Below, piece by piece: positions 53,745-63,866 of a DNA stretch of 64,000 nucleotides. Source of the DNA: Flavobacteriaceae bacterium (GTDB lineage Bacteria; Bacteroidota; Bacteroidia; Flavobacteriales; Flavobacteriaceae); assembly GCA_026709415.1 (NCBI GenBank), contig JAPOSZ010000034.1:1-64000 (forward strand), written 5' to 3'. The position numbers were made by a program, and so were the translations under genes. Numbering within the stretch: position 1 is the first letter of the stretch; the number at the start of each line of letters is the position of its first letter. Under the pieces are notes generated by a model, which saw only the letters and a list, made by a program, of their open reading frames with translations, did no database searches and was not told the DNA's origin.

Positions 53745-55130
53745 ATGATAAGGGGAATTTCATTTCACAACTATACCAAAGAATTCCCCTATAATTTGAG
53801 GTTGGCTTCTCCCGTCATTTTAGGAATGGTGGGCCATGTTGTCGTTCAGTTGGTGGATAACATCATGGTGGGTCAACTGGGTCCATCTGAGTTAGCAGCC
53901 ATTTCATTAGGCAACAGTTATATTTTTATCGCTCTTTCGATAGGGTTGGGATTTTCAACAGCCATTACACCATTGGTTGCAGAATCTCATGTGGCTAAGA
54001 GGCCAATGGTTATTCGATTGATTTTTTCTAATGGATTAATTATGTGTTTTTCATTGGGTATATTACTGAGTTTGGCCGTTTTTTTAGCTCATCCCATTTT
54101 GTACCGGATGGGGCAACCACCAGAGGTTGTGGATTTAGCCATTCCATACTTAAAATGGGTTTCTTTTTCTTTGGTTCCGTTGATCACATTCCAAGCATTC
54201 AAACAATTTTCAGATGGTTTGTCTAAAACATTGCCCGCCATGTATGCTACTATTCTATCCAATGGATTGAATATTGTATTAAATTACTTTTTAATTTTTG
54301 GTGTTTGGATTTTTCCCCAATGGGGTATTGAAGGAGCCGCCATTGGCACCTTTATTTCGCGAGCGATCATGGTTTTGTTTATGATTTTGTACATGATCAA
54401 AAAAAAGAACATCCGAACCTATTTGCCAGGATTTGATGATTGGAAGTTCAAGCCCATGATATTTAATAAACTATTAAGTATCGGTTATCCATCGGCTTTG
54501 CAGATGCTTTGTGAATTCCTTTTCTTTATTTCTGCTATATGGTTGTCGGGTATTTTAGGAGAACTTTCACAAGCGGCCAATCAAATTGCTTTGAACTTAA
54601 CTGCGATAACTTATATGTTCGCCATGGGTATTGGCGTAGTGGCAACTATACGGATTGGAAATTATAAAGGGGCTAAAAATTTCAAAGAGCTCAAAAGAGT
54701 GGCTTACTCGATATTTCTTTTGATACTCATTATGGATGTTATTTTTTGTTTTACCCTATTAGTTTCTCGCCATGAATTACCGTGGATATATTTAGACAAT
54801 AACAATGTAGAAGAGTTTCTTGAAATTCAAACAGTAGTTTTAATGGCTTCTCAACTGTTATTGATATCATCTATATTTCAAATATTTGATGGTACCCAAG
54901 CCGTGATTTTGGGAGCCTTAAGGGGATTGCAAGATGTGAAAATTCCAGCATTGATTTGTTTTATAGCTTATGGTTTAGTCGGCTTCCCACTTTCTTATTA
55001 TTTGAGCATGAACTCATCAATGGGTGTAACGGGAATCTGGATAGGACTCCTGGCTGGTTTATTGCTTTCATCAAGTTTATTATTTATTAGATTCGAATTG
55101 ATGACCAATAAATTAATCGTCAATAGATGA
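53745..55130 (+). CDS. MATE-family multidrug exporter
   Basis: This 461-residue membrane protein has twelve helices. The N-terminal VQLVDNIMVGQLGPSELAAISLGNS is the conserved TM1-TM2 region of the family, repeated in weaker form in the second half (EFLFFISAIWLSGILGELSQAANQIA). It exports cationic drugs or metabolites using Na+ or H+. It starts 15 bases after the M28 gene and may be co-transcribed. Confidence 0.92.
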   Translation: MIRGISFHNYTKEFPYNLRLASPVILGMVGHVVVQLVDNIMVGQLGPSELAAISLGNSYIFIALSIGLGFSTAITPLVAESHVAKRPMVIRLIFSNGLIMCFSLGILLSLAVFLAHPILYRMGQPPEVVDLAIPYLKWVSFSLVPLITFQAFKQFSDGLSKTLPAMYATILSNGLNIVLNYFLIFGVWIFPQWGIEGAAIGTFISRAIMVLFMILYMIKKKNIRTYLPGFDDWKFKPMIFNKLLSIGYPSALQMLCEFLFFISAIWLSGILGELSQAANQIALNLTAITYMFAMGIGVVATIRIGNYKGAKNFKELKRVAYSIFLLILIMDVIFCFTLLVSRHELPWIYLDNNNVEEFLEIQTVVLMASQLLLISSIFQIFDGTQAVILGALRGLQDVKIPALICFIAYGLVGFPLSYYLSMNSSMGVTGIWIGLLAGLLLSSSLLFIRFELMTNKLIVNR

Positions 55131-55286
55131 AACATCCATTATCCTTTCAACATCAATAACTAATTTTGAACAATGGTTAGTCAAATTAATCATATTTCAT
55201 GTGCGATTGGGATTAAGTGAAACGCAACGGCTTATTAAAAATAATTCAACCGATTTAAATGATTGTTGAACAGTTATTTAAAAAAA

Positions 55287-55877
55287 ATGATTGAAACAAT
55301 AGTTGAATTCGATAAACAACTGTTTGTCTATTTAAATGGACTAGGATCTCAACCCTTTGATTGGATATGGATGGGGTTAACTCATATTCTTTCAAATGTT
55401 ACCGTTTATCTGTTTTGTTTGGTTTATTTGATATACAAATCAGGAATTAAACATTCAACACTGATCCTTGGGATTGGCTTACTATTGGTTTTAGCTACGG
55501 ATCAATCAACCAACTTTTCAAAAGATATTATTCAAAGATTAAGACCTTGTTACGAACCGAGTTTAGAGGGGATGGTGCGTTTAGTTAAACCATCTTGTGG
55601 AGGAAAGTATGGTTTTTTTTCAGGTCATGCTTCCAATTCATTTGGCTTGGCGGTTCTCTTTGGTTTAATCATCAATAACTATTCGAAATGGATACCTATT
55701 TTATTGGTTTTCATTGCCTCTTTAATTGCTTATAGTCGTGTATACATTGGGGTTCACTATCCGATTGATATTCTTGTTGGGAGTGCTTTTGGAAGCCTTT
55801 ATGGTTATTTATTCTTTCGATTGTATCGATGGCTCAAATCCAAAATAGCTTTCTCAGATTCGATCAAAAAAACTTAA
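55287..55877 (+). CDS. PAP2-family membrane phosphatase
   Basis: It has 196 residues from the ATG at 55287; an upstream in-frame TTG at 55263 is less likely. About five membrane helices are seen. The three PAP2 motifs are intact: KDIIQRLRP, FSGHASNSFGLA (catalytic His) and SRVYIGVHYPIDIL (second His, Asp). It should remove phosphate from undecaprenyl pyrophosphate or phosphatidic acid or phosphatidylglycerophosphate at the membrane surface; the substrate is not decided by sequence. Confidence 0.88.
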   Translation: MIETIVEFDKQLFVYLNGLGSQPFDWIWMGLTHILSNVTVYLFCLVYLIYKSGIKHSTLILGIGLLLVLATDQSTNFSKDIIQRLRPCYEPSLEGMVRLVKPSCGGKYGFFSGHASNSFGLAVLFGLIINNYSKWIPILLVFIASLIAYSRVYIGVHYPIDILVGSAFGSLYGYLFFRLYRWLKSKIAFSDSIKKT

Positions 55878-55887
55878 CTCAAAGATT

Positions 55888-56523
55888 TTAATCTTTTAAT
55901 AGTTCTGGATAATTCGCTGCAAACTGATTGAATCGAGGAATTGAAACTCTACGAACATAAGGATGGTTAGGATTTTTTCGTTCAAAATCTTGATGGTATT
56001 CTTCGGCATAATAAAACTTTTCGAAGGCTAAAACTTGAGTGACAATTGGATTTTTAAAGGCGATGTTTTTCGTTAAATATTCGATGTGATTTTCAATCTG
56101 TTGTTTTTGTTTTTCAGTTTGATAAAATGCAATAGAACGGTATTGGGTTCCTTTATCGGGCCCTTGTTTATTTAAAGTGGTTGGATCATGAGATCCAAAA
56201 AACACATCTAACAAAGTTTCAAAAGAAATGATTTGGGGATTATAAATGATTTCCACAGTTTCTGCATGTCCCGTTTGACCGGACCCGATGGCGGCATAAG
56301 TTGGATTTTTTGTATGGCCCCCACTGTAGCCAGAATAAACTTCTTCGACCCCTCTTAAACTTTCAAAAATCAATTCAACACACCAAAAGCAACCGGAGGC
56401 AAAGTAGGCTTTTTGGGTTGTTTGGATAACTTTTAAAGTTGATTTATCAACGCTTAGAGGATTCATATTTGACTGAAGGGGTAATAAAGTCAATACAGTC
56501 AAAATAAAAAGTATTTTTTTCAT
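55888..56523 (-). CDS. msrA: exported peptide methionine sulfoxide reductase MsrA
   Basis: It has 211 residues from the ATG at 56523 (MKKILFILTVLTLLPL), giving a signal peptide; an in-frame ATG at 56547 would precede it by eight residues. The catalytic motif is ASGCFWCVE near residue 43, followed by YSGYSGG and HAETVEI, GPDKGTQYRSIAFY and YHQDF, all MsrA hallmarks. It repairs S-methionine sulfoxide in envelope proteins. The C-terminal resolving cysteines of E. coli MsrA are absent; the second Cys of CFWC is the only other one. Confidence 0.9.
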   Translation of the reverse strand: MKKILFILTVLTLLPLQSNMNPLSVDKSTLKVIQTTQKAYFASGCFWCVELIFESLRGVEEVYSGYSGGHTKNPTYAAIGSGQTGHAETVEIIYNPQIISFETLLDVFFGSHDPTTLNKQGPDKGTQYRSIAFYQTEKQKQQIENHIEYLTKNIAFKNPIVTQVLAFEKFYYAEEYHQDFERKNPNHPYVRRVSIPRFNQFAANYPELLKD

Positions 56524-56559
56524 CGGATTGGTATTAAAATTGGTCACTTGATTATATAA

Positions 56560-56964
56560 TCATGAATTTTTGTTTTGGCAATTAAACATCCAGTGAATGC
56601 CAAATTTATCGATTAGTTCTCCATAATGGGCATTCCAAAATTGATTTTCAATGGGCCTGGTTATTTTCCCACCTTTTGATAGGCTGTTAAACTTGTGTCT
56701 CATATCGTCTAAATCTTCAAAATTTAAGCTCAACGAAATGATATTTCCAGTTTCAGTTTGATTCACATCGGCTATCATTAGAAATCTCTCGTTATGTCTT
56801 GATAACTCAGAATGCAAAATCCAATGTTTTTGTGATTGAGAAACAGGCATGGGAGAATTTTCATAAGTATTTTTAAACGTGCATTTCAAATCTAGAGATT
56901 GACAATAAAATTCAATGGCTTGATTGGCCTCACCATTAAGTAAAATAAAAGGATTGATAACCAT
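56560..56964 (-). CDS. VOC-superfamily (PhnB/glyoxalase-like) protein
   Basis: This is a 134-residue protein of two beta-alpha-beta-beta-beta units. FILLNGEANQAIEFYCQSL is the start seen in PhnB-like proteins, and the end FWNAHYGELIDKFGIHWMFN is typical (trp and asp in GxxxDxxGxxW). It could bind a metal and a small substrate, but no reaction can be assigned. Antibiotic-resistance-like roles are known only for distant relatives. Confidence 0.8.
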   Translation of the reverse strand: MVINPFILLNGEANQAIEFYCQSLDLKCTFKNTYENSPMPVSQSQKHWILHSELSRHNERFLMIADVNQTETGNIISLSLNFEDLDDMRHKFNSLSKGGKITRPIENQFWNAHYGELIDKFGIHWMFNCQNKNS

Positions 56965-57001
56965 CGTTTGATTTTTAATTAACTAAAAAATAATTTTTGA
57001 T

Positions 57002-58138
57002 TTAACTTGAATTGACGAATGATATCCATTGTTCTGTGAAATAATCCCAATCATAAGAACTTTTGGACTTTAAAATGTTGGCTTTGAAGCTTTCGATCTT
57101 TTCTTTTTGTAACGAAGATATTATCGTTTGATAAAAATCGCTAGGAAAATGTTTAGAAACCAAACCGGATTGATCTCTTTTAACAATTCTGGCAATTCCC
57201 TCAACATCACTAACTACCAAAGGCAAATCATAATGATAGGAAAGTGGAATTATTCCACTTTGAGTCGCCGAACGGTAGGGAAGAACTAGTAAATCTGCTG
57301 CCGAAAAAACCAATTGAGTCAAGGTTTTACCAGCAAATTGAAAGTAGCATTGAACTTTTTGATCAAGTTGATTACTCTTGATCAATTTTCGATAATAGGC
57401 TTTACTTTGATAACAGTCACCCACTACCTTAAGTTCTATGTTTTCCCTGTCAAGCAAATCTCTTGATAATGATCTTAGCAATACATCCAATCCTTTATAT
57501 TTTCTGATGATGCCATAGAATAATAAAATATTTGAAGATTGATTCCAACCCAGTTGTTTTCTTGCTTTTGTCTTTTCGATTTTTGGATATAAATCTTTTG
57601 AAATGGGATGAGGGTTATGCCATATAGGTTTTGAATGAATATTTGAAGCAATTTGTGATGCCACATTCTCTGAAAGGGCTGAAAATTTATCGATGTGTTG
57701 AGCAAAGATTTTATTCAGGAACCCATCATATATTCTTTTTTCATGAGCCACCCAATTATCAACAAAACCAATTTTAAGAATATGTTTATCTAATAGTTTC
57801 ATTATTCCACGATAACAAAAAGTTAATAGTGGAGTGTAGTATCTAAAAACAACGATTTGAGGGTTGAGTTTATTCAATTCTTGTGCAACTCTTTTCCAAG
57901 TCATTGGATTATAGGCATGAATTTTTCGTGAAACGTTTAGCCCATCATCATGATAGTCGGTCGAATATTGTGAACTGCCAGGAAATATGATTTGAGGATA
58001 CAGTTTTGTGAACGTCCACAATTGGACATGGTGGCCTCTTTTAATGAGTGATAAAGCAAACTGATGTTGGGTTTCAGAAATACCACCTCGAAAGGGTAAC
58101 GCAGGCCCTATCAACACTATTGAAGAATGTTTTCCCAT
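57002..58138 (-). CDS. glycosyltransferase, GT4-like
   Basis: This 378-residue GT-B enzyme has an N-terminal Rossmann half (LIGPALPFRGGISETQHQFA; FRYYTPLLTFCYRG) and a C-terminal group-1 domain with ILLFYGIIRKYKGLDVLLRSL, AADLLVLPYRSATQSGIIPL and VEGIARIVKRDQSGLV for sugar-nucleotide binding. It should add a sugar to a lipid or glycan of the envelope; donor and acceptor are unknown. No other sugar-assembly genes are beside it. Confidence 0.85.
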   Translation of the reverse strand: MGKHSSIVLIGPALPFRGGISETQHQFALSLIKRGHHVQLWTFTKLYPQIIFPGSSQYSTDYHDDGLNVSRKIHAYNPMTWKRVAQELNKLNPQIVVFRYYTPLLTFCYRGIMKLLDKHILKIGFVDNWVAHEKRIYDGFLNKIFAQHIDKFSALSENVASQIASNIHSKPIWHNPHPISKDLYPKIEKTKARKQLGWNQSSNILLFYGIIRKYKGLDVLLRSLSRDLLDRENIELKVVGDCYQSKAYYRKLIKSNQLDQKVQCYFQFAGKTLTQLVFSAADLLVLPYRSATQSGIIPLSYHYDLPLVVSDVEGIARIVKRDQSGLVSKHFPSDFYQTIISSLQKEKIESFKANILKSKSSYDWDYFTEQWISFVNSS

Positions 58139-58189
58139 GGTTCAACAACAATCGGTGAAAAAAGAGAAAATTGAAAGGTTCAAATTTTC

Positions 58190-61100
58190 TCAAGCATTAT
58201 CCAACACCCAAGAACCAGATTCAATCAGAGGTAAAGCTCGTTTGTATTTCATGTTTTTGACTTCGCCGGATGAAACATGAGTCAGTTTCACCACATCATT
58301 TCTACCAATTTTTTTGGTGTCTCGTATGAATGTTTCGACTTTCTCTTTGCCTCTCTGCACCTGACTTCCAGCTTGCCGATTCATTTCAGCCAATTGTTGT
58401 GAGTTAAGACTTTGATCTTTAGATTCTCGATAATCTTGTCTTCTTTGGGATATAGAAGCTTCTTCGACATTTTCATTGGCTTGAATTGGGATATTACCTT
58501 TGATCAAAAAGGAAGCGATTTCTTTATTGAGATCGTTTATCATGGCTCGAAAAAGCTCAAAAGATTCAAATTTATAGATCAATAAAGGATCTTTTTGTTC
58601 GTGAACGGCAAGTTGTACGGATTGCTTGAGCTCATCCATTTTTCTCAAATGATTTTTCCAAGCCTCATCGATCAACGCTAATGAAATTTTACATTCGATT
58701 TCATCAACTAAATTTTCACCTTTAGCATCATAGGCTTTTTGTAAATCAGTCACCACATTAATGGTCCTAACGCCATTTGTAAAGGGAATGATAATTCGCT
58801 TGTAGTTGCGACTTTGATTCTCAACCACATTACGGATAACCTGATATGCCAAGGATGTATTAATGCGACATCTTTGCAGGTATCTCTTTAGGGCACTATT
58901 GTAGAGAAGCGAAGTTAATTTCGTTTCTGATTCATTTTCAAACTGTGCTTTGTCAACGGGTAAGCTTAGGGCAAAACTGCTAATGACATCGATTTCAAAC
59001 TCCCCATAATCATTGTTTGGTTTTGATTGTAATACAACCTCTTCACAAGAATCATAAATCAAATTAAGGATATCAAGTTTTAATCGTTTACTTTCGAGTG
59101 CGTGTCTTCGTCGTTTATAAATGACCTCTCTTTGAGCACTCATGACATCATCGTATTCAAGCAACCGTTTTCGGATTCCAAAATTGTTTTCTTCAACTTT
59201 TTTCTGAGCCCGTTCGATCGACCTTGTCATCATGGAATGTTGAATAACTTCCCCTTCTTTTAAACCTAATCGGTCCATGATTTTAGAAACCCTTTCAGAA
59301 CCAAATAATCGCATTAAATTATCTTCCAGCGAAACATAAAACTGGGAACTTCCTGGATCCCCTTGTCTTCCTGAACGACCACGAAGTTGTCGATCCACTC
59401 TTCGAGAATCATGTCTTTCAGTTCCGACGATAGCTAACCCTCCGGCTTTAATCACTTCGTTGGTTAATTTTATATCGGTCCCCCTGCCGGCCATATTGGT
59501 TGCGATGGTTACGACACCAGGATTTCCGGCTTCTGCCACAATTTTGGCTTCTTTTTTATGCAGTTTAGCATTCAAAACATTATGCTTGATTTTCCCGACG
59601 GTTAACATTTTACTGAGTAATTCAGATATTTCTACCGAAGTTGTCCCGATTAAAACGGGTCTTCCTTTGTTTGATAGGGTGGTGACATTTTGGATGACTG
59701 CTTTATATTTTTCTCTTTTTGTTTTGTATATCAAATCGTTTTCATCGTCACGTACGATCGGTTTATTAGTAGGCACTTCGATCACATCGAGTTTATAAAT
59801 CTGCCAAAACTCACCAGCTTCGGTGATGGCTGTCCCCGTCATTCCAGATAATTTGTGATACTTTCTAAAATAATTTTGAAGTGTAATGGTCGCAAAGGTC
59901 TGAGTCGCAGCTTCCACATTGACATTTTCTTTGGCTTCGATAGCTTGATGTAGTCCATCGGAATAACGTCTTCCTTCCATGATTCTTCCGGTTTGTTCAT
60001 CCACTATCTTGACTTTGTTTTCAATAACGACATATTGAGTGTCTTTTTCAAACAAAGTATAGGCTTTTAAAAGCTGATTCATCGTATGAATGCGTTCACT
60101 TTTGATATCAAAATCTTGAAAGAGCTGTCGCTTTAATTCGGTTTCTTTTTCGACTTCAAGATTTTTTTGTTGAATTTTCACAATTTCAACACCGATATCG
60201 GGTAGCACAAAAAAGTTTTTGTCATCAGAATCTTGAGATAAGTACTCAATCCCTTTATCCGTTAAATCGATTTGATTGGTTTTTTCTTCAATAACAAAAT
60301 AAAGTTCAGCATCTACTTTTGGCATCTCCCGATTGTTATCTTGCATGTAAAAGTTTTCGGTCTTTTGTAATAATTGTCGGTTCCCTTCTTGACTCAAAAA
60401 TTTGATCAAGGCTTTGTGTTTTGGCAATCCCCTGTGAACTCTAAGCAAGAGAAGACCTCCTTGTTTGACATCATTTTCTTTGATGAGCTCACGTGCTTGA
60501 GAAAGCACAGAATTCAACATAGTCCGTTGCTTGGCCACTAGAGAGCTTACTTTTCCTTTTAAATCGTTGAACTCTTGTCGGTCATCACTTTGGGTTGGTC
60601 CAGAGATAATGAGAGGCGTCCTGGCATCATCAATCAACACGGAATCGACTTCATCGACTATAGCATAGTTGTGATTGCGTTGCACCAAATCCTCAATAGC
60701 ATGGGCCATATTATCTCGTAGATAATCAAATCCAAATTCATTATTAGTCCCGTAGGTGATATCGGCTTTATAAGCGGCTCTTCTTTCTGGGCTATTTGGT
60801 TTGTGATGATCGATACAGTCAACAGTTAATCCGTGAAATTCAAAAATTGGAGCCATCCATGCGCTATCTCTTTTAGCCAAATAATCATTAACGGTAACGA
60901 TATGGACCCCATTACCTGGTAGGGCATTGAGATAAACAGGAAGTGTGGCTACTAAAGTTTTTCCTTCCCCGGTTTGCATTTCAGCAATTTTTCCTTGGTG
61001 TAATACAATCCCTCCCAACAGCTGAACATCATAATGAATCATATCCCAAACGATAGGCTTTCCTGCCGCATCCCATCGGTTATGCCAAATGGCAAATTCG

Positions 61101-61546
61101 CCTTCTAGTTCTACATAATCCTGTTTTGAAGCCAATAAACGATCATTTGGAGTGGCATTCACTCGAATGCTTTTGTTATTAAAAAACCTTACCGCCGTTT
61201 CTTTGATTAAAGCATAGGCTTGGGGCATTATCTCAAAAAGTAATTCATCAATGGTTTTTTGAATTTGAGATTCGAATTGATCTATTTCTTTGTAAACGGA
61301 CTCTTTTTCGGCTAAATCTTCAGTTTGGGTGGCTTTTTGGGTAAGATCTTCAATCGATTTCTGTAATGGTTTTCTGACCCTTTCTATCTGACTTTTAAAC
61401 TCTAGGGTTTTATGCCTTAGTTCATCATTAGAAAGATCGTCGTATTGATTTTCAAACGATTTGATTTTTTCGACCAAAGGCCAAAGTTTTTTTAAATCTT
61501 TTTTGGTTTTATCACCAACAAATACTTTGAGAAGTGAATTCAGCAT
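58190..61546 (-). CDS. secA: SecA, preprotein translocase motor ATPase
   Basis: This 1118-residue cytoplasmic ATPase drives export through SecYEG. Walker A is in MQTGEGKTLVA near residue 190, with TYGTNNEFGFDYLRDN and VDEVDSVLIDDARTPLIISG following. The second motor half has TGTAITEAGEF, GTTSVEISE, ATNMAGRGTDIKL and GTERHDSRRVDRQLRGRSGRQGD (read in two parts). A long insert in the first half and a length over 1100 are normal for the phylum. The C-terminus (KYKRALPLIESGSWVLDNA) lacks the zinc-binding CxCxSG tail, as in many Flavobacteriia. Confidence 0.97.
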   Translation of the reverse strand: MLNSLLKVFVGDKTKKDLKKLWPLVEKIKSFENQYDDLSNDELRHKTLEFKSQIERVRKPLQKSIEDLTQKATQTEDLAEKESVYKEIDQFESQIQKTIDELLFEIMPQAYALIKETAVRFFNNKSIRVNATPNDRLLASKQDYVELEGEFAIWHNRWDAAGKPIVWDMIHYDVQLLGGIVLHQGKIAEMQTGEGKTLVATLPVYLNALPGNGVHIVTVNDYLAKRDSAWMAPIFEFHGLTVDCIDHHKPNSPERRAAYKADITYGTNNEFGFDYLRDNMAHAIEDLVQRNHNYAIVDEVDSVLIDDARTPLIISGPTQSDDRQEFNDLKGKVSSLVAKQRTMLNSVLSQARELIKENDVKQGGLLLLRVHRGLPKHKALIKFLSQEGNRQLLQKTENFYMQDNNREMPKVDAELYFVIEEKTNQIDLTDKGIEYLSQDSDDKNFFVLPDIGVEIVKIQQKNLEVEKETELKRQLFQDFDIKSERIHTMNQLLKAYTLFEKDTQYVVIENKVKIVDEQTGRIMEGRRYSDGLHQAIEAKENVNVEAATQTFATITLQNYFRKYHKLSGMTGTAITEAGEFWQIYKLDVIEVPTNKPIVRDDENDLIYKTKREKYKAVIQNVTTLSNKGRPVLIGTTSVEISELLSKMLTVGKIKHNVLNAKLHKKEAKIVAEAGNPGVVTIATNMAGRGTDIKLTNEVIKAGGLAIVGTERHDSRRVDRQLRGRSGRQGDPGSSQFYVSLEDNLMRLFGSERVSKIMDRLGLKEGEVIQHSMMTRSIERAQKKVEENNFGIRKRLLEYDDVMSAQREVIYKRRRHALESKRLKLDILNLIYDSCEEVVLQSKPNNDYGEFEIDVISSFALSLPVDKAQFENESETKLTSLLYNSALKRYLQRCRINTSLAYQVIRNVVENQSRNYKRIIIPFTNGVRTINVVTDLQKAYDAKGENLVDEIECKISLALIDEAWKNHLRKMDELKQSVQLAVHEQKDPLLIYKFESFELFRAMINDLNKEIASFLIKGNIPIQANENVEEASISQRRQDYRESKDQSLNSQQLAEMNRQAGSQVQRGKEKVETFIRDTKKIGRNDVVKLTHVSSGEVKNMKYKRALPLIESGSWVLDNA

Positions 61547-61772
61547 AAACTGCTTAGGTTATGAGCCTCAAAATTGGGAAAAATAAACATATTCAAACAA
61601 CGAAATTCGATCCAACTTGCGCCATTTTAATTTCTTGAATTTGTTTTAAAGTAAACGATCTAAAACCGATAGATCTGAATAAAACAAAGAACTAAAGTTT
61701 AAAAGTTCGGCAAAATGCTATACTCGCTAAGCCCTTGAAAATTAGTAATGTCAATTCTCTGAAACGAATTAT

Positions 61773-61994
61773 TTAATATTCATCTTCATTCCACAAATAA
61801 TCTTCTTTGGATGGGAAATCTGGCCAAATTTCTTCTATTGAATCATAGTACTCACCTTCATCTTCCATTGCTTGAAGGTTTTCAACAACTTCTAATGGTG
61901 CACCAGTTCGAATCGCAAAATCAATTAATTCATCTTTAGTCGCTGGCCATGGAGCATCACTTAAATAAGATGCTAATTCGAGAGTCCAATACAT
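61773..61994 (-). CDS. DUF2795-family small protein
   Basis: This is a 73-residue acidic protein. WTLELASYLSDAPWPATKDELIDFAIRTGAP, then VVENLQAMEDEGE, matches the small DUF2795 family that often lies next to secA in this phylum. It is helical and soluble; its function is unknown. It ends 227 bases ahead of secA. Confidence 0.85.
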   Translation of the reverse strand: MYWTLELASYLSDAPWPATKDELIDFAIRTGAPLEVVENLQAMEDEGEYYDSIEEIWPDFPSKEDYLWNEDEY

Positions 61995-62012
61995 GGATTT
62001 TTAAATTTTTTG

Positions 62013-62020
62013 CAAAACTA
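62013..62020 (-). promoter_or_regulatory. -7 promoter element for the DUF2795 gene
   Basis: The minus strand reads TAGTTTTG, matching TAnnTTTG, 19 bases ahead of the ATG at 61994. No -33 match at 19 bases. Confidence 0.4.
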
Positions 62021-62185
62021 AAAATTTCAATTAATAAACATTCATAGAATCTGTTATTCTTTGACTAAAAATGCATTTTAATAAATGCTTAGCTTCTCCA
62101 TAAGATGCCACACTTTGAGATTATAATTAATGTTAAATAAAGCGGTTCCAATTGCTTTGATGAATTAATAGTAAAAAAAGGATAA

Positions 62186-63814
62186 TTACTCGGTTGAGGT
62201 TCTTTTATTGATTTTCACTCTTTTCATCTCGATACTCATTAAATGCAACGTGATTAGAATGAGTATAAAACTGGCAATGCGATATAAATAATCACCATAG
62301 GCGACATAAAAGGTTTGTTTATCATTTGTAAACGTTGTCCCATACAGAATCCCTTTTTGATCATATTCTAACTGAGATATGATTTTTCCTTTGGTGTTTA
62401 TGATTGCTGAAATACCTGTATTGGCACTTCTAATGATATTGCGTCGGGTTTCGATAGCTCGTAAACGAGTATAACTCAATAATTGTTTATGCCCTGGTGT
62501 ATTTCCCCACCAAGAGTCATTGGTCAGTACCGCCAATATGTTAGCCCCATTTCGAACATACCCGGTTACAAATTCACCATAGACTGATTCGTAACAGATG
62601 ATCGGTCCAGTATGAATCCTTTTAGTCCCATGGGAAAACACACTTCTTTCTTTTTGAGTGGATCTACTAACTATAGTTCCTCCTAAATTGATTAATGCAT
62701 CACCCAGTATTGGCCTGATTATCTTTTTGAAGGGTAAATTTTCAACCCCCACGACTAATTTCGATTTATGGTAGTATTCAACAGGAAATCCCCATTGCAA
62801 ATCAATGGCCGAATTATAAAAATCTACCCAAAGACTGTCTCTAAGCATATGAGAGCTAAGATTTGGACGTTGATGAGTTTTATAAGTTCGATAAAACTGA
62901 AAGCCACTTAATAGTTGGGTATTGGGATAAGTTGATAGATAATTTAAAAGATTATTGTAGATTTCAGTTATAGGAAATTGGTCGATGGGTTCACCGTTGC
63001 CTTCAGCAAAATAAGTCTCAGGAGTAACGACAATATCATACCCATTCTTGAGTTCTTGGTAAGTCATTTCAGCAAGAAGGTCTAAAAATTCTAGATTACT
63101 TTGGCTGTATTTATCTGCATAGGAGTCAATATTGGGTTGAAGTAATAAAACATTGACTTCATTTTCTTGGCCTTCAGAATGATTGAATATAACTAATGAA
63201 ATCAAAGAAGGGACAACAATCAATATTATTGGAAAAATGAATTTTACAATTAGGTTTTTATAATGAAGATTAGGTGAAAGTTTTCGAAGGATTTCATAAA
63301 TCCAAACATTCAGGATAAGAATCCATAGCGTTCCTCCAAAAACACCTGTAAACTCATACCACTGTATTAGCCAAATCCATTCGGAAAATACGTTCCCTAA
63401 ATTTAGCCATGGCCAAGAAATATCCCAATTTAGATGTAGTTTTTCAAAACACAACCAAAGACATATCAAAAAAATATAAGCTAGTTTGAGATTTGTTTTT
63501 GATTTTGCCCAGTAAAAAAGTTGAAATAATAAAGCGAAAAATAGGCTATTACATACGTTGGCGAAAACCATCCCAAAGACAGTGGCATTGACAATCCACC
63601 ATGTCGTCCCCAAATTCCATAAAAGAAAAATCAGAAAACAGAAGAAAAAAAAGCGGGATCTTTTATATGATACATTGTCATTTCGAATTCTATCTTCAAT
63701 GAAAAATAGTGGAATAAGACCAAAAAAACTAAGTATTGGAATCCCCCATGTTGGCCAACTCAAAATGAGCATCGTAACTGATAAGATAGACAAAAACCAA
63801 GGAGACTTAAGCAT
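62186..63814 (-). CDS. lnt: apolipoprotein N-acyltransferase
   Basis: It has 542 residues from the ATG at 63814; a TTG one codon earlier is possible. Six or more N-terminal membrane helices (1-210) and one at the C-terminus flank a periplasmic nitrilase domain. The catalytic triad is visible: Glu in VVTPETYF, Lys in HKSKLVVGVENLPF, Cys in GPIICYESVYGEF. It adds the third acyl chain to lipoproteins, of which this window encodes several. It is divergent from pssA. Confidence 0.93.
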   Translation of the reverse strand: MLKSPWFLSILSVTMLILSWPTWGIPILSFFGLIPLFFIEDRIRNDNVSYKRSRFFFFCFLIFLLWNLGTTWWIVNATVFGMVFANVCNSLFFALLFQLFYWAKSKTNLKLAYIFLICLWLCFEKLHLNWDISWPWLNLGNVFSEWIWLIQWYEFTGVFGGTLWILILNVWIYEILRKLSPNLHYKNLIVKFIFPIILIVVPSLISLVIFNHSEGQENEVNVLLLQPNIDSYADKYSQSNLEFLDLLAEMTYQELKNGYDIVVTPETYFAEGNGEPIDQFPITEIYNNLLNYLSTYPNTQLLSGFQFYRTYKTHQRPNLSSHMLRDSLWVDFYNSAIDLQWGFPVEYYHKSKLVVGVENLPFKKIIRPILGDALINLGGTIVSRSTQKERSVFSHGTKRIHTGPIICYESVYGEFVTGYVRNGANILAVLTNDSWWGNTPGHKQLLSYTRLRAIETRRNIIRSANTGISAIINTKGKIISQLEYDQKGILYGTTFTNDKQTFYVAYGDYLYRIASFILILITLHLMSIEMKRVKINKRTSTE

Positions 63815-63866
63815 CAAGATGCGAATTTAATTATCTTAGAGGGTTAATACACTAAAACGTCAACCT

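Noticed and set aside
59460-59798. 112-codon plus-strand frame opposite secA
   Set aside because: It mirrors the conserved second motor domain of SecA; hydrophobicity is a by-product of the opposite strand.
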